From Pseudomonadales bacterium (GTDB taxonomy: Bacteria > Pseudomonadota > Gammaproteobacteria > Pseudomonadales > Azotimanducaceae), in contig JAQXDL010000049.1 of the NCBI GenBank assembly GCA_029251375.1, positions 248,001-312,000 on the forward strand: a stretch of DNA of 64,000 nt. Direction: 5' to 3'. The translations under genes and the position numbers were made by a program. Positions 1 through 9,779 of the stretch are shown piece by piece (the first letter of the stretch is position 1; the number at the start of each line of letters is the position of its first letter). The notes below the pieces were generated by a model. The model was not told the DNA's origin and made no database searches. It saw nothing but the letters and a program-made list of their open reading frames with translations.

Positions 1-2
1 AT

Positions 3-611
3 GTGACGACTAATTACGGACTCTATTATGGTTATTCAAGTCTGAGTAACCCGCAAGCACGTTATGTATTCATTCCTGAAGTTGAGTTGTTTATCGATGG
101 CTTGCTGGCGAGTCTATTGAACAACGAAATTCGTGATACCCACGAGATTGTGTTTACTCAGCAACTGATTCGTATTTATGCTCAACTGTATGCAGACTTC
201 AGCATTAACTATGGTAGTGGTCGGCTCAGTCAAAGCCAGCAAGCTCGTTTTGCGGCGATGCAGGAGACATTTCAAGGTAAGCTTGGTACGTTGGATGCCG
301 TATTTCTAAGAGAGCCTATCGAGCGGTTTGACACTGTTGCCATACTTTCACTTATTCATGCAGCGGTGGCGCAGATAGAGCCTCAATTTTCAAAAAGAAG
401 TATTGCGAGCCTATATCAATATCATGCGGATACGTTAAAACTTATGTCTAACCCGACCAACAGAGAAGAGATGACGGCGCTGTATCTTAATTCGATAGAG
501 GTGATGCCAACTCGAACAAACCCTAGTACATGTAAATACTTCGCAGTATCGAGTGAGTCGGAACGGTTAGCCGCGGGATATCCTTCAAGTTTCTTTAGAG
601 AATGTCACTAG
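3..611 (+). CDS. Hypothetical protein, possibly the C-terminal part of a longer one
   Basis: I do not recognise this protein. The open frame begins with GTG at the very edge of the window, so the true start may lie upstream. The visible 202 residues look soluble and helical, with no clear membrane segment and no catalytic motif I can name. The end overlaps the next gene by 10 bases, so it is probably translationally coupled to the glycosyltransferase downstream. That suggests, but does not show, a role in the same surface-glycan or lipid-sugar pathway. The reading frame is convincing because of its length and tight coupling; the function is unknown. Confidence 0.6.
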   Translation: MTTNYGLYYGYSSLSNPQARYVFIPEVELFIDGLLASLLNNEIRDTHEIVFTQQLIRIYAQLYADFSINYGSGRLSQSQQARFAAMQETFQGKLGTLDAVFLREPIERFDTVAILSLIHAAVAQIEPQFSKRSIASLYQYHADTLKLMSNPTNREEMTALYLNSIEVMPTRTNPSTCKYFAVSSESERLAAGYPSSFFRECH

Positions 612-1696
612 TGCTCAGCATTGTAGTCCCGACATATATGGAAGCGGATAATCTCCCGGCATTAGCACAGCGAATCGATCATGTGCTGAGTGCTAGCGGG
701 CATCACTACGAGATTCTCATTGCTGACGATCATTCGAGCGACGAGACCGGCAGTGTCTGTGAGGAACTCAGTCATCGTTACCCGCTGCGATTAGTGTTAC
801 CAGGAGACAGGGCGCGGGATCTGTCGTTGTCAGTCCTCGACGGTATTGCGGCTGCGACGAGTGACGAAATTCTTGTGATGGATGCGGATCTTTCGCATCC
901 ACCTGAAATGATCCCAACTATGCTTGAATGTTTACGGGAACAGGGCGAGGCTTTCATTATAGGAAGCCGCTATGTTGGAGGCGGCAGCTTTGATCGAGAT
1001 TGGAGTTTGTGGCGTTTTCTAAATTCACATATCGCAACGTTGATAGCCCGCCCACTAATTAGCTGCTCAGACCCCATGTCCGGTTTCTTCATGTTTAATA
1101 AAACGATGGTAGAAACCCAGAGTTTGAACCCCATAGGATACAAAATTGGCTTAGAGATCGCCGTCAGGAGCGGATTCAAATCGATTGTTGAGTTGCCTAT
1201 CGATTTCAAAGACCGAGAGATTGGTGAGAGCAAGATGGATCTTGGACAGCAGTTTAAGTATTTGCGACATCTTCGAAGACTCTATTTACATAAGTTTGGT
1301 AGCGTCGCCGAGTTTTTCCATTTCGGTGCCGTCGGTGCCAGTGGCTTCCTTATTGATGTGTTTTTTTATTATCTTTTACAATCATTCGGTGTCTCTCATC
1401 TGGTCTCCAGAGCTATTTCGTTTTGGCCTGCTGTCAGTTGGAATTGGGCGCTGAATCGGCTTACGACATTTGGCGAACGTGCAAAACGACCCAAAGCGAG
1501 ACAGTGGTTCGAATTTGTCGCATCTAGCTTGGTTGGCTTTGCGATAAACTACGGGGCATATGTGTTGTTAACGACTCAGTTCGTCTTTTTTGATGAATAC
1601 CGCCTTCTAGCCCTGCTGGCAGGCGTTGCGTTTGCGAGCCTATTCAATTTCACGGCTTCAACGCTGTTTGTATATAGTGACAAACGAAACACTTAG
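602..1696 (+). CDS. GT2 family glycosyltransferase fused to a GtrA-like membrane domain
   Basis: The N-terminal ~230 residues form a GT-A fold of the dolichol-phosphate mannosyltransferase/DPM1 type: a start like VVPTYMEADN, an ADDHSSDETG nucleotide-binding segment at residues 41-50 and a DAD metal-binding motif at 94-96. From about residue 240 to the end there are four hydrophobic stretches typical of GtrA/DPMS domains (FGAVGASGF start). Such fusions normally make polyprenyl-phosphate-linked sugars at the inner face of the cytoplasmic membrane or help flip them. The sugar and acceptor cannot be read from sequence. It overlaps the preceding unknown ORF by 10 bases. The amidohydrolase begins 9 bases downstream, so they may share a transcript. 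Confidence 0.88.
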   Translation: MSLVLSIVVPTYMEADNLPALAQRIDHVLSASGHHYEILIADDHSSDETGSVCEELSHRYPLRLVLPGDRARDLSLSVLDGIAAATSDEILVMDADLSHPPEMIPTMLECLREQGEAFIIGSRYVGGGSFDRDWSLWRFLNSHIATLIARPLISCSDPMSGFFMFNKTMVETQSLNPIGYKIGLEIAVRSGFKSIVELPIDFKDREIGESKMDLGQQFKYLRHLRRLYLHKFGSVAEFFHFGAVGASGFLIDVFFYYLLQSFGVSHLVSRAISFWPAVSWNWALNRLTTFGERAKRPKARQWFEFVASSLVGFAINYGAYVLLTTQFVFFDEYRLLALLAGVAFASLFNFTASTLFVYSDKRNT

Positions 1697-1705
1697 GAAA
1701 TCATT

Positions 1706-2881
1706 ATGTGGTTAAAAAACCTGAATATTTGGGATGGCGAGTCTGATGAGTTGATTGCAGCTAATGCAATCAAGATTGACCACAATGAAATTGCCGCGAT
1801 AACTGATTCGTCCGTGCAGGTAGAAGAGGATGAACAGGTTCACGATTTACAAGGTCTTTACTGCATTCCGGGCTTAATCGATGCGCATGTGCATATGTGT
1901 CTAAACCCGGTTTTGAAAGACCCTCTTGAGCAAGACAAACCGAATGATGCGGTGATCATCTCTGAAATGACAGAGCGAGCCGAGCAGATGTTAGCCGCGG
2001 GCATTACTACGGCGAGGGATTTGGGGGGTGGCAATTGGTTAGAGCTTGAGTTGCGCGACCAAATTAATTGCGGTGAAGTGATCGGCACACGACTCATTTG
2101 CTCCGGTCAGCCGATTACTTCCGTGGGTGGTCATTGTTACTTCTGGGGCGGCGAGGCAACGGATGCGACAGATGCTCTAGGTGTTATTAAAAGACAGATT
2201 AGCCATGGTGTTGATCTAATCAAGGTGATGGCAACAGGTGGAACTATTACTAAAGGCTCGACGCCGTCTAACGCCCAGTTTGATGCTGATGTCTTAAAGA
2301 CAATTGTTGACGAGGCGACGGCAAATGATTTCCATGTCGCCGCACATTGCCATGGTACTGCAGGTATAAAAAATGCGACGGTAGCGGGGGTCAAAACGAT
2401 TGAGCACTGCTCATGGGTAAATGAAGACGGTTGGGGTCGAGGTTATGACGCGGAGGTTGTGGAACAGATGCGTGCTAAGGATATCGTGGTTTCGCCGACG
2501 ATTAATGCGGGTTGGAAGAGGTACATCGGATCAAAGCAATTTGAGTCCTTGGTAAAAGGTAATTATACCAAGATGCGAGAAGCCGGCATAAAACTTATTG
2601 CATCAACCGATGCTGGAATTCCTAACGTTTTTCATCATGATCTGCCGAAGGCTATTCCAGTGTTTGCTCATTTCGCTGGTCTCTCAAATGCCGGTGCGCT
2701 TCGAGCGGCGACAAGTGATTGTGCCGAAGCAATAGGTCTGGCTGCAGTTGTTGGCAAAGTTGCTGTTGGTCTTGAGGCTGATCTGGTTTTTTATAAAGAA
2801 AACCCACTCAACGACCTTGAGGTATTAGCAAGACCTGTCAAAGTCATGAGTAGAGGACGGTTAATCGATGTTGCTGACTGA
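1706..2881 (+). CDS. Metal-dependent amidohydrolase (imidazolonepropionase/prolidase-like)
   Basis: This 391-residue enzyme has the signature of the amidohydrolase superfamily. There is an HVH metal motif at residues 61-63 after IPGLIDA, a lysine at 173 in the position usually carboxylated to bridge two metals, histidines at 214/216 and 234, and a STDAG motif near residue 302 supplying the last aspartate. Close relatives hydrolyse Xaa-Pro-type dipeptides, N-acyl amino acids or cyclic amides; the substrate is not predictable here. It is cytoplasmic, with no signal peptide. It lies just after the glycosyltransferase, and about 165 bases separate it from the SDR gene. Confidence 0.87.
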   Translation: MWLKNLNIWDGESDELIAANAIKIDHNEIAAITDSSVQVEEDEQVHDLQGLYCIPGLIDAHVHMCLNPVLKDPLEQDKPNDAVIISEMTERAEQMLAAGITTARDLGGGNWLELELRDQINCGEVIGTRLICSGQPITSVGGHCYFWGGEATDATDALGVIKRQISHGVDLIKVMATGGTITKGSTPSNAQFDADVLKTIVDEATANDFHVAAHCHGTAGIKNATVAGVKTIEHCSWVNEDGWGRGYDAEVVEQMRAKDIVVSPTINAGWKRYIGSKQFESLVKGNYTKMREAGIKLIASTDAGIPNVFHHDLPKAIPVFAHFAGLSNAGALRAATSDCAEAIGLAAVVGKVAVGLEADLVFYKENPLNDLEVLARPVKVMSRGRLIDVAD

Positions 2882-2992
2882 GTGCAGCGATCACAAACCG
2901 TTTAAACGAGGTTAGCTGATCAATGTTTAACATTTCGCATCGGTTCCAATATCACCAAATCGTTTGATTTACGACTGATCACAGAGTTGGAA

Positions 2993-3024
2993 CCAAAAAT
3001 ACAAAAATACAAAAATACAAAAAT
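2993..3024 (+). repeat. Short 8-bp tandem repeat upstream of the SDR gene
   Basis: Three exact copies of ACAAAAAT (3001-3024) follow one degenerate copy (2993-3000), running into ATAATT just before the SDR start codon. The tract is A-rich and lies 23-54 bases upstream of the ATG, so it falls in the expected promoter or 5' leader. Slippage could change the spacing, but no promoter elements are clear. Confidence 0.7.
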
Positions 3025-3046
3025 ATAATTTAAATGGACAAGATAA

Positions 3047-3814
3047 ATGAAAGACATCTTTGATTTGAGTGGCAAAGTAGCTGTAGTCACAGGTTCGACG
3101 AAAGGTATTGGTCGGGCTATTGCAACCCAGATGGCTTATCACGGTGCAACGGTTGTGATTTCAAGCCGTAAGGCCGATGCATGCGAGCAAGTCGCTGGTG
3201 AGATAAATCAAGAGGTCGGCCCTGATAGGGGCGCGGCGATTCCGATTGCTTGCCATATTGGATATAAAGAGCAACTTCAAGCGTTGGTCGATCAAACTAA
3301 GTCTCAAGTTGGTGAGATTGACATTCTTGTTTGCAATGCGGCGGTTAACCCCTTCTACGGTTCGATGCAGGATATCCCTGATACGGCCTTCGACAAGATT
3401 CTCGATTCCAATATCAAATCTAATCATTGGCTTTGTCAGATGGTTATCCCTGACATGGTTAAAAGGCAGGATGGCGTGATCATTATCGTTTCTTCTATTG
3501 GCGGACTGCTTGGCAGTGGCGACTTGGGCACGTACTCGATATCCAAAGCGGCGGACATGCAACTGGCTAGAAATATTGCGGTCGAGTTTGGACCGGATAA
3601 TATTCGCGCCAACGCAATAGCGCCTGGTTTAGTGCGAACTGATTTTGCTCGTGCTTTGTGGGAAGACCCAGACAATCTCAAGAAACGTACTGATCACAGT
3701 TCGCTGCGGCGAATTGGTGAGCCGGATGAAATTGCGGGCACAGCGGTTATGCTCGCTTCCGCCGCAGGAAACTTTTTGACAGGACAAACCCTTGTCATTG
3801 ATGGTGGAAGATAA
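3047..3814 (+). CDS. SDR family oxidoreductase
   Basis: This is a classical short-chain dehydrogenase/reductase of 255 residues. It has the NAD(P)-binding TGSTKGIG motif at 15-22, NAA at 97-99, catalytic Ser near 149/150, and the YxxxK pair at Tyr163/Lys167 (YSISK). The C-terminal pattern (GEPDEIAGTAVMLAS, then TGQTLVIDGG) is that of the 3-oxoacyl-ACP reductase/glucose dehydrogenase-like group. The substrate cannot be assigned; an acyl, sterol or sugar carbonyl are all possible. It is probably transcribed separately, since it has its own A-rich leader and 165 bases to the gene upstream. The Shine-Dalgarno sequence is weak. Confidence 0.9.
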   Translation: MKDIFDLSGKVAVVTGSTKGIGRAIATQMAYHGATVVISSRKADACEQVAGEINQEVGPDRGAAIPIACHIGYKEQLQALVDQTKSQVGEIDILVCNAAVNPFYGSMQDIPDTAFDKILDSNIKSNHWLCQMVIPDMVKRQDGVIIIVSSIGGLLGSGDLGTYSISKAADMQLARNIAVEFGPDNIRANAIAPGLVRTDFARALWEDPDNLKKRTDHSSLRRIGEPDEIAGTAVMLASAAGNFLTGQTLVIDGGR

Positions 3815-3925
3815 AAGTAATTTCATCGTTTTCGAGTGTAAGTTATTGAATCAAAGGCTAATTGGTAGAAAAGGTTCGATAATCTGTTTAGTATGCAAAT
3901 CTCTTGACGGTAAGGATCCATAAGG

Positions 3926-4879
3926 TTGAACAGGCGGCATTTTCTCAAGTTTCTCTCTGTTGGCACGGTAGCTTCGATGGCTGGCGAGTTAGCATTGCGT
4001 GGCAATGATGATTTTCTGCCGGTCGTCTACGAAGATATGTCGACAAGTCCAGCCGAGATGCTCAGATCGATTCAATTTATGAAATCTCAAACGCCGGATG
4101 CAAAAAGTTTCTTGTTGGCGTTTCAGAATCATGATTCAGTTGTTGTTTCAGCTCCCGACAATCATGGTAGCTATAAGAAAAAGATGGATAACTTTGAGCA
4201 TGCTCATCACGAAGACGTCTTTCTAGCTGCGGATAAGCATCAACTTTTGGTTAATACTTTCAAACGACTGGACCGAGTACAAAACCTCGTCGGGCATGGC
4301 AACTTCAACGTGTTGAGTTTTGACGAGATGATAGGTCACAGCAAACATTATGAAAGTGTCGGTAGGTTCAAACCGGAAGAAATTGAGTTTCTCGAAGAGA
4401 CCTTCTCAGATAACGTCATGCGATTCGGTTTCTATGGCGAGCGAGTGACAGACGAAATCACAGCCATCGTTGCAGGCAATGAACGTATAAAGGTTCCAAG
4501 CACTGGTCATTACCTATTTAAAGGCGACTCATTAAACCTATATAAGAAAGTTCGGCGTGATCTAGGTGACAATGTTGTTCTTACCTCCGGCATCAGAAGT
4601 GTTGTTAAGCAGTCACACCTATTCATGGCGAAAACGATACAGTCACGTGGTAACTTGTCGAAGGCTTCTCGTAGTTTAGCGCCGCCGGGACATAGCTTTC
4701 ATGGCGTGGGTGATTTTGATGTTGGTAAAGTTGGCTTTGGAACAAAAAATTTCTCTGCGGAATTTGCGCAAACTGATGAGTTTAAGAAACTCGTTGATCT
4801 TGGTTATGTCGCGATGAGATATCCGAAAGAAAACCTATTAGGGGTTAGGTTCGAGCCCTGGCACATTAAAGTCGCCTAG
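3926..4879 (+). CDS. Tat-exported M15 family (VanY-like) D,D-carboxypeptidase
   Basis: The protein starts at a TTG preceded by GTAAGGA. The N-terminus NRRHFLKF followed by a hydrophobic stretch is a twin-arginine signal, so it should act in the periplasm. The C-terminal third carries the M15 zinc-peptidase pattern: SFHGVGDFD near residues 256-264 (Ser, His, Gly, Asp in register) and EPWHIKV at the extreme C-terminus, which matches the last conserved block of VanY. Family members trim the terminal D-Ala of peptidoglycan peptides. The middle ~150 residues match nothing I know. It could instead be a peptidase of other specificity or an inactive relative. Confidence 0.75.
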   Translation: MNRRHFLKFLSVGTVASMAGELALRGNDDFLPVVYEDMSTSPAEMLRSIQFMKSQTPDAKSFLLAFQNHDSVVVSAPDNHGSYKKKMDNFEHAHHEDVFLAADKHQLLVNTFKRLDRVQNLVGHGNFNVLSFDEMIGHSKHYESVGRFKPEEIEFLEETFSDNVMRFGFYGERVTDEITAIVAGNERIKVPSTGHYLFKGDSLNLYKKVRRDLGDNVVLTSGIRSVVKQSHLFMAKTIQSRGNLSKASRSLAPPGHSFHGVGDFDVGKVGFGTKNFSAEFAQTDEFKKLVDLGYVAMRYPKENLLGVRFEPWHIKVA

Positions 4880-4891
4880 CTACGCGAGTGA

Positions 4892-5863
4892 TTAAAGCCA
4901 TTTATTGGTTATAACATTCGCTATCAACACAAATCCTAAGAAAAAATACGCAAGCGCATATCTTCTAGATAGCAAAATGTTTAGCTTGTGGATATCTAGT
5001 AAAAACTCTAATCGTCTTTCGTCCAAAGCAGATAACAATGACAGATAGAAGCTTCTGTCATTGCGAACCTCGTTTCCTATCCAAAAGCATATCGCAGCAA
5101 GCCAGATATAGAACATCATTGCAATATCATCGACGGCAGGTGAGAAAAGCAAATACATATAACAAGCAATGACCAGCGGCAGGATCGCCAGCTGATAAGC
5201 GCGAATTTCGACATTCACACTTTTTGACGTTACATCGCCATTCAGAGACACAAATCTAACGTGTAACGACGGTCCCAAAATGATCAATAGGATTATACTA
5301 GCCCAGCCAATGAACTTTATAACTTGTAAGAGGTGGGGCTGAGGCTGGTCGTCCAATAGACTGGTAACCAACAGTAGGCAAAAACCAACTAGGGTTGTGG
5401 TAAGGGTTAGATAGCCCGCTAATCTGAGTCTGGATTCTAAAACTGGTTTGCTAAAACCCGCTTCAACGAGTATTGACGACAGTAAGATAAGCAGACCGGC
5501 AACCAATAGACTCACTAAACCGTTGTAGGTTGAGCTAGTTATGTCGCTAAAACTGAAATTTGTAAGGCTAGCGCCTATGCCTATAACAATCAGCGCGTAA
5601 ATACATATCGGTGCTATTTTTGCTCTAATAGGAGTCTTTGGCTTACGCCAATCGATAGACGAGCGGAGCGATTTTAATTGATTTCTACCGAGTCCTGACG
5701 CGATACCAAGAACCCGTTCAGAGCCAATAGGCTCAACGTTTTCGCGATAGATGACGATTTTTTCTGCCCGTTTTGGTCCAATGTGATTCAATACTTGGAG
5801 CTCTTGGGCTGTTGCCTCATTTATAGTAATCAGGGAAGATGCCTCATCGGACATAGATTGCAC
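4892..5863 (-). CDS. Membrane protein with N-terminal helix-hairpin-helix (ComEA-like) segment
   Basis: Residues ~12-70 resemble the helix-hairpin-helix repeat of ComEA/PulK-type proteins (INEATAQEL, then HIGPKRAEKI). This is followed by about seven hydrophobic segments between residues ~85 and 323. ComEA-type domains normally sit on exported proteins and bind DNA, whereas here no signal peptide precedes the domain, so it should face the cytoplasm. I know no characterised family with this layout. It is transcribed convergently with the M15 peptidase gene; their ends are only 12 bases apart. Confidence is high that it is a gene and low for any function. Confidence 0.7.
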   Translation of the reverse strand: MQSMSDEASSLITINEATAQELQVLNHIGPKRAEKIVIYRENVEPIGSERVLGIASGLGRNQLKSLRSSIDWRKPKTPIRAKIAPICIYALIVIGIGASLTNFSFSDITSSTYNGLVSLLVAGLLILLSSILVEAGFSKPVLESRLRLAGYLTLTTTLVGFCLLLVTSLLDDQPQPHLLQVIKFIGWASIILLIILGPSLHVRFVSLNGDVTSKSVNVEIRAYQLAILPLVIACYMYLLFSPAVDDIAMMFYIWLAAICFWIGNEVRNDRSFYLSLLSALDERRLEFLLDIHKLNILLSRRYALAYFFLGFVLIANVITNKWL

Positions 5864-6050
5864 ATTTCAATCATACACATTTGTCGTGTGTGGGGGGAGC
5901 TGGCCAAAAATCCGATCTGATGATATTGCTAATCGAAGTGTCAGTAATTACAGTAATTTGGCAAAAAAATGATATGTCGGAAGTCTACAATGCTCGAATG
6001 TAGAGTAAGACTCTTACGCAAGACCCATACTTTTTAAAGGAGAACGATTG

Positions 6051-6803
6051 GTGAAAGACACAACGAATCAGACAGAGTCTAAGTGGTGGTCAAAACTTTT
6101 GTTGGTAGGCGCTGGAATTTCTGTGTTCTTACTGCTGGTTGGTCCACTCGGATATAAATTTGGTGGCGCGCCGTTACCGGCTTCTCTAATTTCATTGTTG
6201 GTTGCTTTAGTTAGCGCAGCTTTAGTGTTAGTCGCGTCGCTTGTTATGTTGATTGTTGCTGCGAAAAACCATTTGTTGGCAGAGAGAAATCAGTTGTTAG
6301 TCGCGATTGTAGTGAGTTTGATTCCGATCGTTCTAATGGCGCCACAACTGATAAAGGCGAATTCTGTTCCTCCGATTCATGATATATCAACTGATACGAG
6401 TGAGCCGCCGATGTTTTTTGCTGTTGTGCCGCTGCGTAAAGATGCGCCTAACAGCCTCAAATATGAATTGGATGGAACAAAAGAGAATCTGGCTAAAACT
6501 CAACGGGCAGCTTATCCAGACCTTGCGCCGCTAACAACTGCCATGACCGTAGCCGACGCAGCTGCGCGTGCCGAAGCAGTGCTTGTTGATATGGGACTTG
6601 AGGTTATCAGCGTCAATAAGGTTACTGGGATCGTAGAGGCGACAGCGACGACATTTTGGTTTGGCTTTAAAGATGACCTAGTGGTACGAATTCGCAAGAC
6701 TGAGGCAGGGGCTAAATTAGACCTTAGGTCTGTTTCAAGGGTTGGTCAAAGTGACATCGGTGCTAACGCCGCGAGAATTCAGACATTTATTGCGAATTTC
6801 TAA
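6051..6803 (+). CDS. DUF1499 family membrane protein
   Basis: The N-terminal ~105 residues contain three hydrophobic segments. The C-terminal ~110 residues match the DUF1499 domain: the block with EATATTFWFGFKDD, then RSVSRVGQSDIGANAARI near the end is diagnostic. The function of the family is unknown. An AAGGAGA ribosome binding site at 6037-6043 serves either TTG at 6048 or GTG at 6051; I chose GTG for its better spacing. The gene stands alone with about 185 bases of leader, and its end faces gatB across a strong inverted repeat. Confidence 0.85.
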   Translation: MKDTTNQTESKWWSKLLLVGAGISVFLLLVGPLGYKFGGAPLPASLISLLVALVSAALVLVASLVMLIVAAKNHLLAERNQLLVAIVVSLIPIVLMAPQLIKANSVPPIHDISTDTSEPPMFFAVVPLRKDAPNSLKYELDGTKENLAKTQRAAYPDLAPLTTAMTVADAAARAEAVLVDMGLEVISVNKVTGIVEATATTFWFGFKDDLVVRIRKTEAGAKLDLRSVSRVGQSDIGANAARIQTFIANF

Positions 6804-6815
6804 TGCAAGCCAGTA

Positions 6816-6847
6816 AACGTTACAGTTAAAACGCTAGCTGTAACGTT
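6816..6847. terminator. Inverted repeat, probable bidirectional terminator
   Basis: A perfect 10-bp inverted repeat (AACGTTACAG at 6816-6825 and its complement at 6838-6847) encloses a 12-base loop. It lies between the convergent ends of the DUF1499 gene and gatB, where a shared terminator is expected. There is no long T-run on either side, so intrinsic termination is only inferred. Confidence 0.6.
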
Positions 6848-6870
6848 GATCTTGCCGATGGAGAATAGGC

Positions 6871-8313
6871 TTATTTTAGCTTTTCATTGAGTATCTCATT
6901 GACCTGCTGTGGATTAGCCTTACCCTGCGTCTCCTTCATCACTTGACCAACAAAGAAGCCCATTAGCTTGGTTTTTCCCGCTCGAAACTGTTCTGTCTGT
7001 TTCGGATTTTCAGAAATAATTCTATCAATGAGTGGCTCAAGAGAACTACTATCTGATACCTGCGTTAAGCCTTGTTCTTCGATATAGTCAGCGGCAGATT
7101 TTGTTTCACCCCGCCATAATGCTTCAAACACTGTCTTGGCGATTTTACCGGATATGGAATTGTCGGCGATTTTAGTAATAATCGTACCGAGTTGATCCGC
7201 AGTAACCGGTGAGTTTTCGATGCTGACATTGTCTTTATTGAGCTGTGCGAGCAGTTCAACCCTGACCCAATTGTTGGCTAACTTGGCATCACCGCCGGAA
7301 CGAACGACCTCTTCAAAATAGTCAGCAAGCGGAATGTTGGCAGCCAGTGAAAGCGCGTCCGGTTGACTCAACTGATATTGCTCAACAAATCGATCTGATT
7401 TAGCGCCAGTGAGTTCCGGCATTTCGAGACGAATGGCTTCAATATAGGCGTCGTCGATCTCGACCGGTAATAAGTCCGGTTCTGGGAAATAGCGATAATC
7501 TGTGGCCGTTTCCTTACTTCGCATTGGGCGCGTTTCGCCTTTAACAGAGTCGTAGAGTCGCGTTTCCTGCCTAACCGTTTGGCCTGATTCAAGCACTTGA
7601 ATTTGCCGCTCGATTTCGTACTCGATCGCCTGCTCAAGGAACTTGAACGAGTTTACATTTTTCGTTTCAGTACGCGTACCGAGTTCAATCGTGCCTACCG
7701 GTCTAACAGAGACATTGGCATCACAGCGTAAAGAGCCCTGAGACATTTCGCCATCAGACACGCCGAGATAAGTAACGAGTTGATGAATATAGCGTGCATA
7801 GGCAACAGCTTCTTCAGAAGAAAACATTTCAGGTTCTGACACAATTTCCAGCAACGGCGTGCCGGCCCGGTTTAAATCAATACCGGTTTGATTGTGAAAG
7901 TTTTCATGTAAGGACTTACCTGCATCCTCTTCCAAGTGCGCGCGGGTAAGATTGATGGTTTTTGTGCCGCCGGAAGGCAACTCGACGGTGACTTGACCGT
8001 TTTCAACGATTGGCAGATCGAGCTGCGTAATTTGATAGCCTTTGGGTGAGTCAGGGTAGAAGTAGTTTTTACGATCAAAAACAGATCGGCGGTTAATGTT
8101 TGCGCCAACAGCGAGTCCAAAAGTGATGGCTTTTTTATAAACTTCTTTGTTAACAACAGGCAGCACGCCTGGCAGTCCCAGATCAATGGCGCTTGCTTGA
8201 ACGTTGGGTTCGGCGCCGAACGCAGTACTTGAGCCAGAGAAAATTTTTGATTTGGTTTTTAACTGCGTATGTATTTCCAAGCCAATGACGACTTCCCAAT
8301 CTGCACGACTCAT
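6871..8313 (-). CDS. gatB: Asp/Glu-tRNA(Asn/Gln) amidotransferase subunit B
   Basis: This 480-residue GatB starts with the conserved [13 protein letters not shown] block and has [10 protein letters not shown], the [13 protein letters not shown] segment and the C-terminal YqeY-like tail domain. In the GatCAB complex, GatB binds and phosphorylates misacylated Glu-tRNA(Gln) or Asp-tRNA(Asn) and receives ammonia from GatA. The start overlaps the gatA stop by 4 bases, so the subunits are translationally coupled. Presence of the complex implies that the organism makes Asn-tRNA or Gln-tRNA indirectly. Which one depends on whether AsnRS and GlnRS exist elsewhere. Confidence 0.98.
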   Translation of the reverse strand: MSRADWEVVIGLEIHTQLKTKSKIFSGSSTAFGAEPNVQASAIDLGLPGVLPVVNKEVYKKAITFGLAVGANINRRSVFDRKNYFYPDSPKGYQITQLDLPIVENGQVTVELPSGGTKTINLTRAHLEEDAGKSLHENFHNQTGIDLNRAGTPLLEIVSEPEMFSSEEAVAYARYIHQLVTYLGVSDGEMSQGSLRCDANVSVRPVGTIELGTRTETKNVNSFKFLEQAIEYEIERQIQVLESGQTVRQETRLYDSVKGETRPMRSKETATDYRYFPEPDLLPVEIDDAYIEAIRLEMPELTGAKSDRFVEQYQLSQPDALSLAANIPLADYFEEVVRSGGDAKLANNWVRVELLAQLNKDNVSIENSPVTADQLGTIITKIADNSISGKIAKTVFEALWRGETKSAADYIEEQGLTQVSDSSSLEPLIDRIISENPKQTEQFRAGKTKLMGFFVGQVMKETQGKANPQQVNEILNEKLK

Positions 8314-9779
8314 GTTGTAGCCTCCGGGGTTAGTCGATGCCAGTCAGACTCGAGTTGGAATTGATGTGCCAAGTTTAGAATTCGGCCTTCATCGAAGTAG
8401 TTGCCAATAATCTGCAAACCAAACGGCAATCCTGCCTCCATACCAACGGGGAATGAACCTGCAGGCAGTCCGGCTAGGTTGCTGGTGATTGTGTAGATGT
8501 CCTGCAGATACATTGAAATAGGGTCGGATGTCTTCTCACCTAGACTGAATGCGGTTGATGGCGTCGTTGGACCGATGATAAGGTCGACCTGTTCGAACGC
8601 TTGGGCAAAGTCGTTTTTGATTAGTCGTCTGATCTGCTGAGCTTTCTTATAGTAGGCGTCATAGTATCCCGCCGACAACGCAAAACTGCCGACCATAATT
8701 CGCTGTTTGACCTCATCTCCGAGGCCTTCGCTTCGACTTCTTTTGTAGAGGTCCTCTAGATCGACGGGGTCTTCGCATCGATAGCCATACCTAACACCAT
8801 CATATCGTGACAGGTTGGCCGAAGCTTCCGCCGGTGCAATAACATAATATGCGGGAATTGCATGTTTACTAGAGGGTAAGCTTACCTCAACTATTTCGGC
8901 GCCTTGTGCTTCAAATTGTCGTAACGCAGTCTGAATCGCCGTTTCGATTTTGGGATCTAGGCCGTCGCCAAAGTACTCTTTGCAAAAACCGAGTTTGAGA
9001 CCTTTTAAGGGTTGGTTAAGGCTTTGTGTATAGTCCGGTACCGTTTGATTGGCGCTGGTTGAGTCTTTCTCATCGTAGCCAGCCATAACATTTAACAAAA
9101 TTGCCGCGTCCTCTGCACTCTTCGTCATCGGACCTGCTTGGTCCAAGCTTGACGCGTAGGCAATCATTCCCCATCGAGAAATACGGCCGTAGGTCGGCTT
9201 GATGCCCGTGATACCGCACATGGAAGCCGGTTGCCGAATTGAGCCGCCGGTATCAGTGCCGGTTGCGGCAACACAAAGCCTGGCTGAAACAGCCGCTGCG
9301 GAGCCACCGGAGGAGCCACCAGGCACAGCCTTTTCGGACCATGGGTTTTTGACCGGTCCGTAGTGGCTATTTTCGTTGGATGAGCCCATTGCAAATTCAT
9401 CCATATTGGTTTTGCCAATAGAGATGGTACCTGCGGCACTGAGTTTTTCGACCACGGTTGCATCGTACGGAGCGACAAAATTGTCAAGCATAAGTGACCC
9501 TGCTGTCGTCTTAACACCACGGGTGCAAAATATATCTTTGTGTGCAATCGGTATGCCTGCCAGAGGTGGAGCGGTGCCGTTGCTTCGCAGCTTGTCCATA
9601 TGATCAGCTTCGTTGCGAGCCGACGCGTAAGTGTCTGTTATGAACGCATTCAGGTTAGGGTCGGCATCGCTCGCGCGAGCAATGAAATGATCAACCAGTT
9701 CTCTGCATGAATATTGCTTGTTATCGAGGCTAGTAAGTATTTCGCGGATAGACTGTTCGTGGATCATAAGATTACTCAA
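8310..9779 (-). CDS. gatA: Asp/Glu-tRNA(Asn/Gln) amidotransferase subunit A
   Basis: This 489-residue amidase-signature enzyme releases ammonia from glutamine for the GatCAB complex. The Ser-cisSer-Lys catalytic triad is visible: Lys81 in AHKDIF, Ser156 in the PGGSSGGS segment and Ser180 in GTDTGGS. The length is normal for GatA. It overlaps gatC by 8 bases and gatB by 4, giving the order gatC-gatA-gatB. The amidase family also includes other amide hydrolases, but the gatC and gatB neighbours make the assignment secure. Confidence 0.98.
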   Translation of the reverse strand: MSNLMIHEQSIREILTSLDNKQYSCRELVDHFIARASDADPNLNAFITDTYASARNEADHMDKLRSNGTAPPLAGIPIAHKDIFCTRGVKTTAGSLMLDNFVAPYDATVVEKLSAAGTISIGKTNMDEFAMGSSNENSHYGPVKNPWSEKAVPGGSSGGSAAAVSARLCVAATGTDTGGSIRQPASMCGITGIKPTYGRISRWGMIAYASSLDQAGPMTKSAEDAAILLNVMAGYDEKDSTSANQTVPDYTQSLNQPLKGLKLGFCKEYFGDGLDPKIETAIQTALRQFEAQGAEIVEVSLPSSKHAIPAYYVIAPAEASANLSRYDGVRYGYRCEDPVDLEDLYKRSRSEGLGDEVKQRIMVGSFALSAGYYDAYYKKAQQIRRLIKNDFAQAFEQVDLIIGPTTPSTAFSLGEKTSDPISMYLQDIYTITSNLAGLPAGSFPVGMEAGLPFGLQIIGNYFDEGRILNLAHQFQLESDWHRLTPEATT

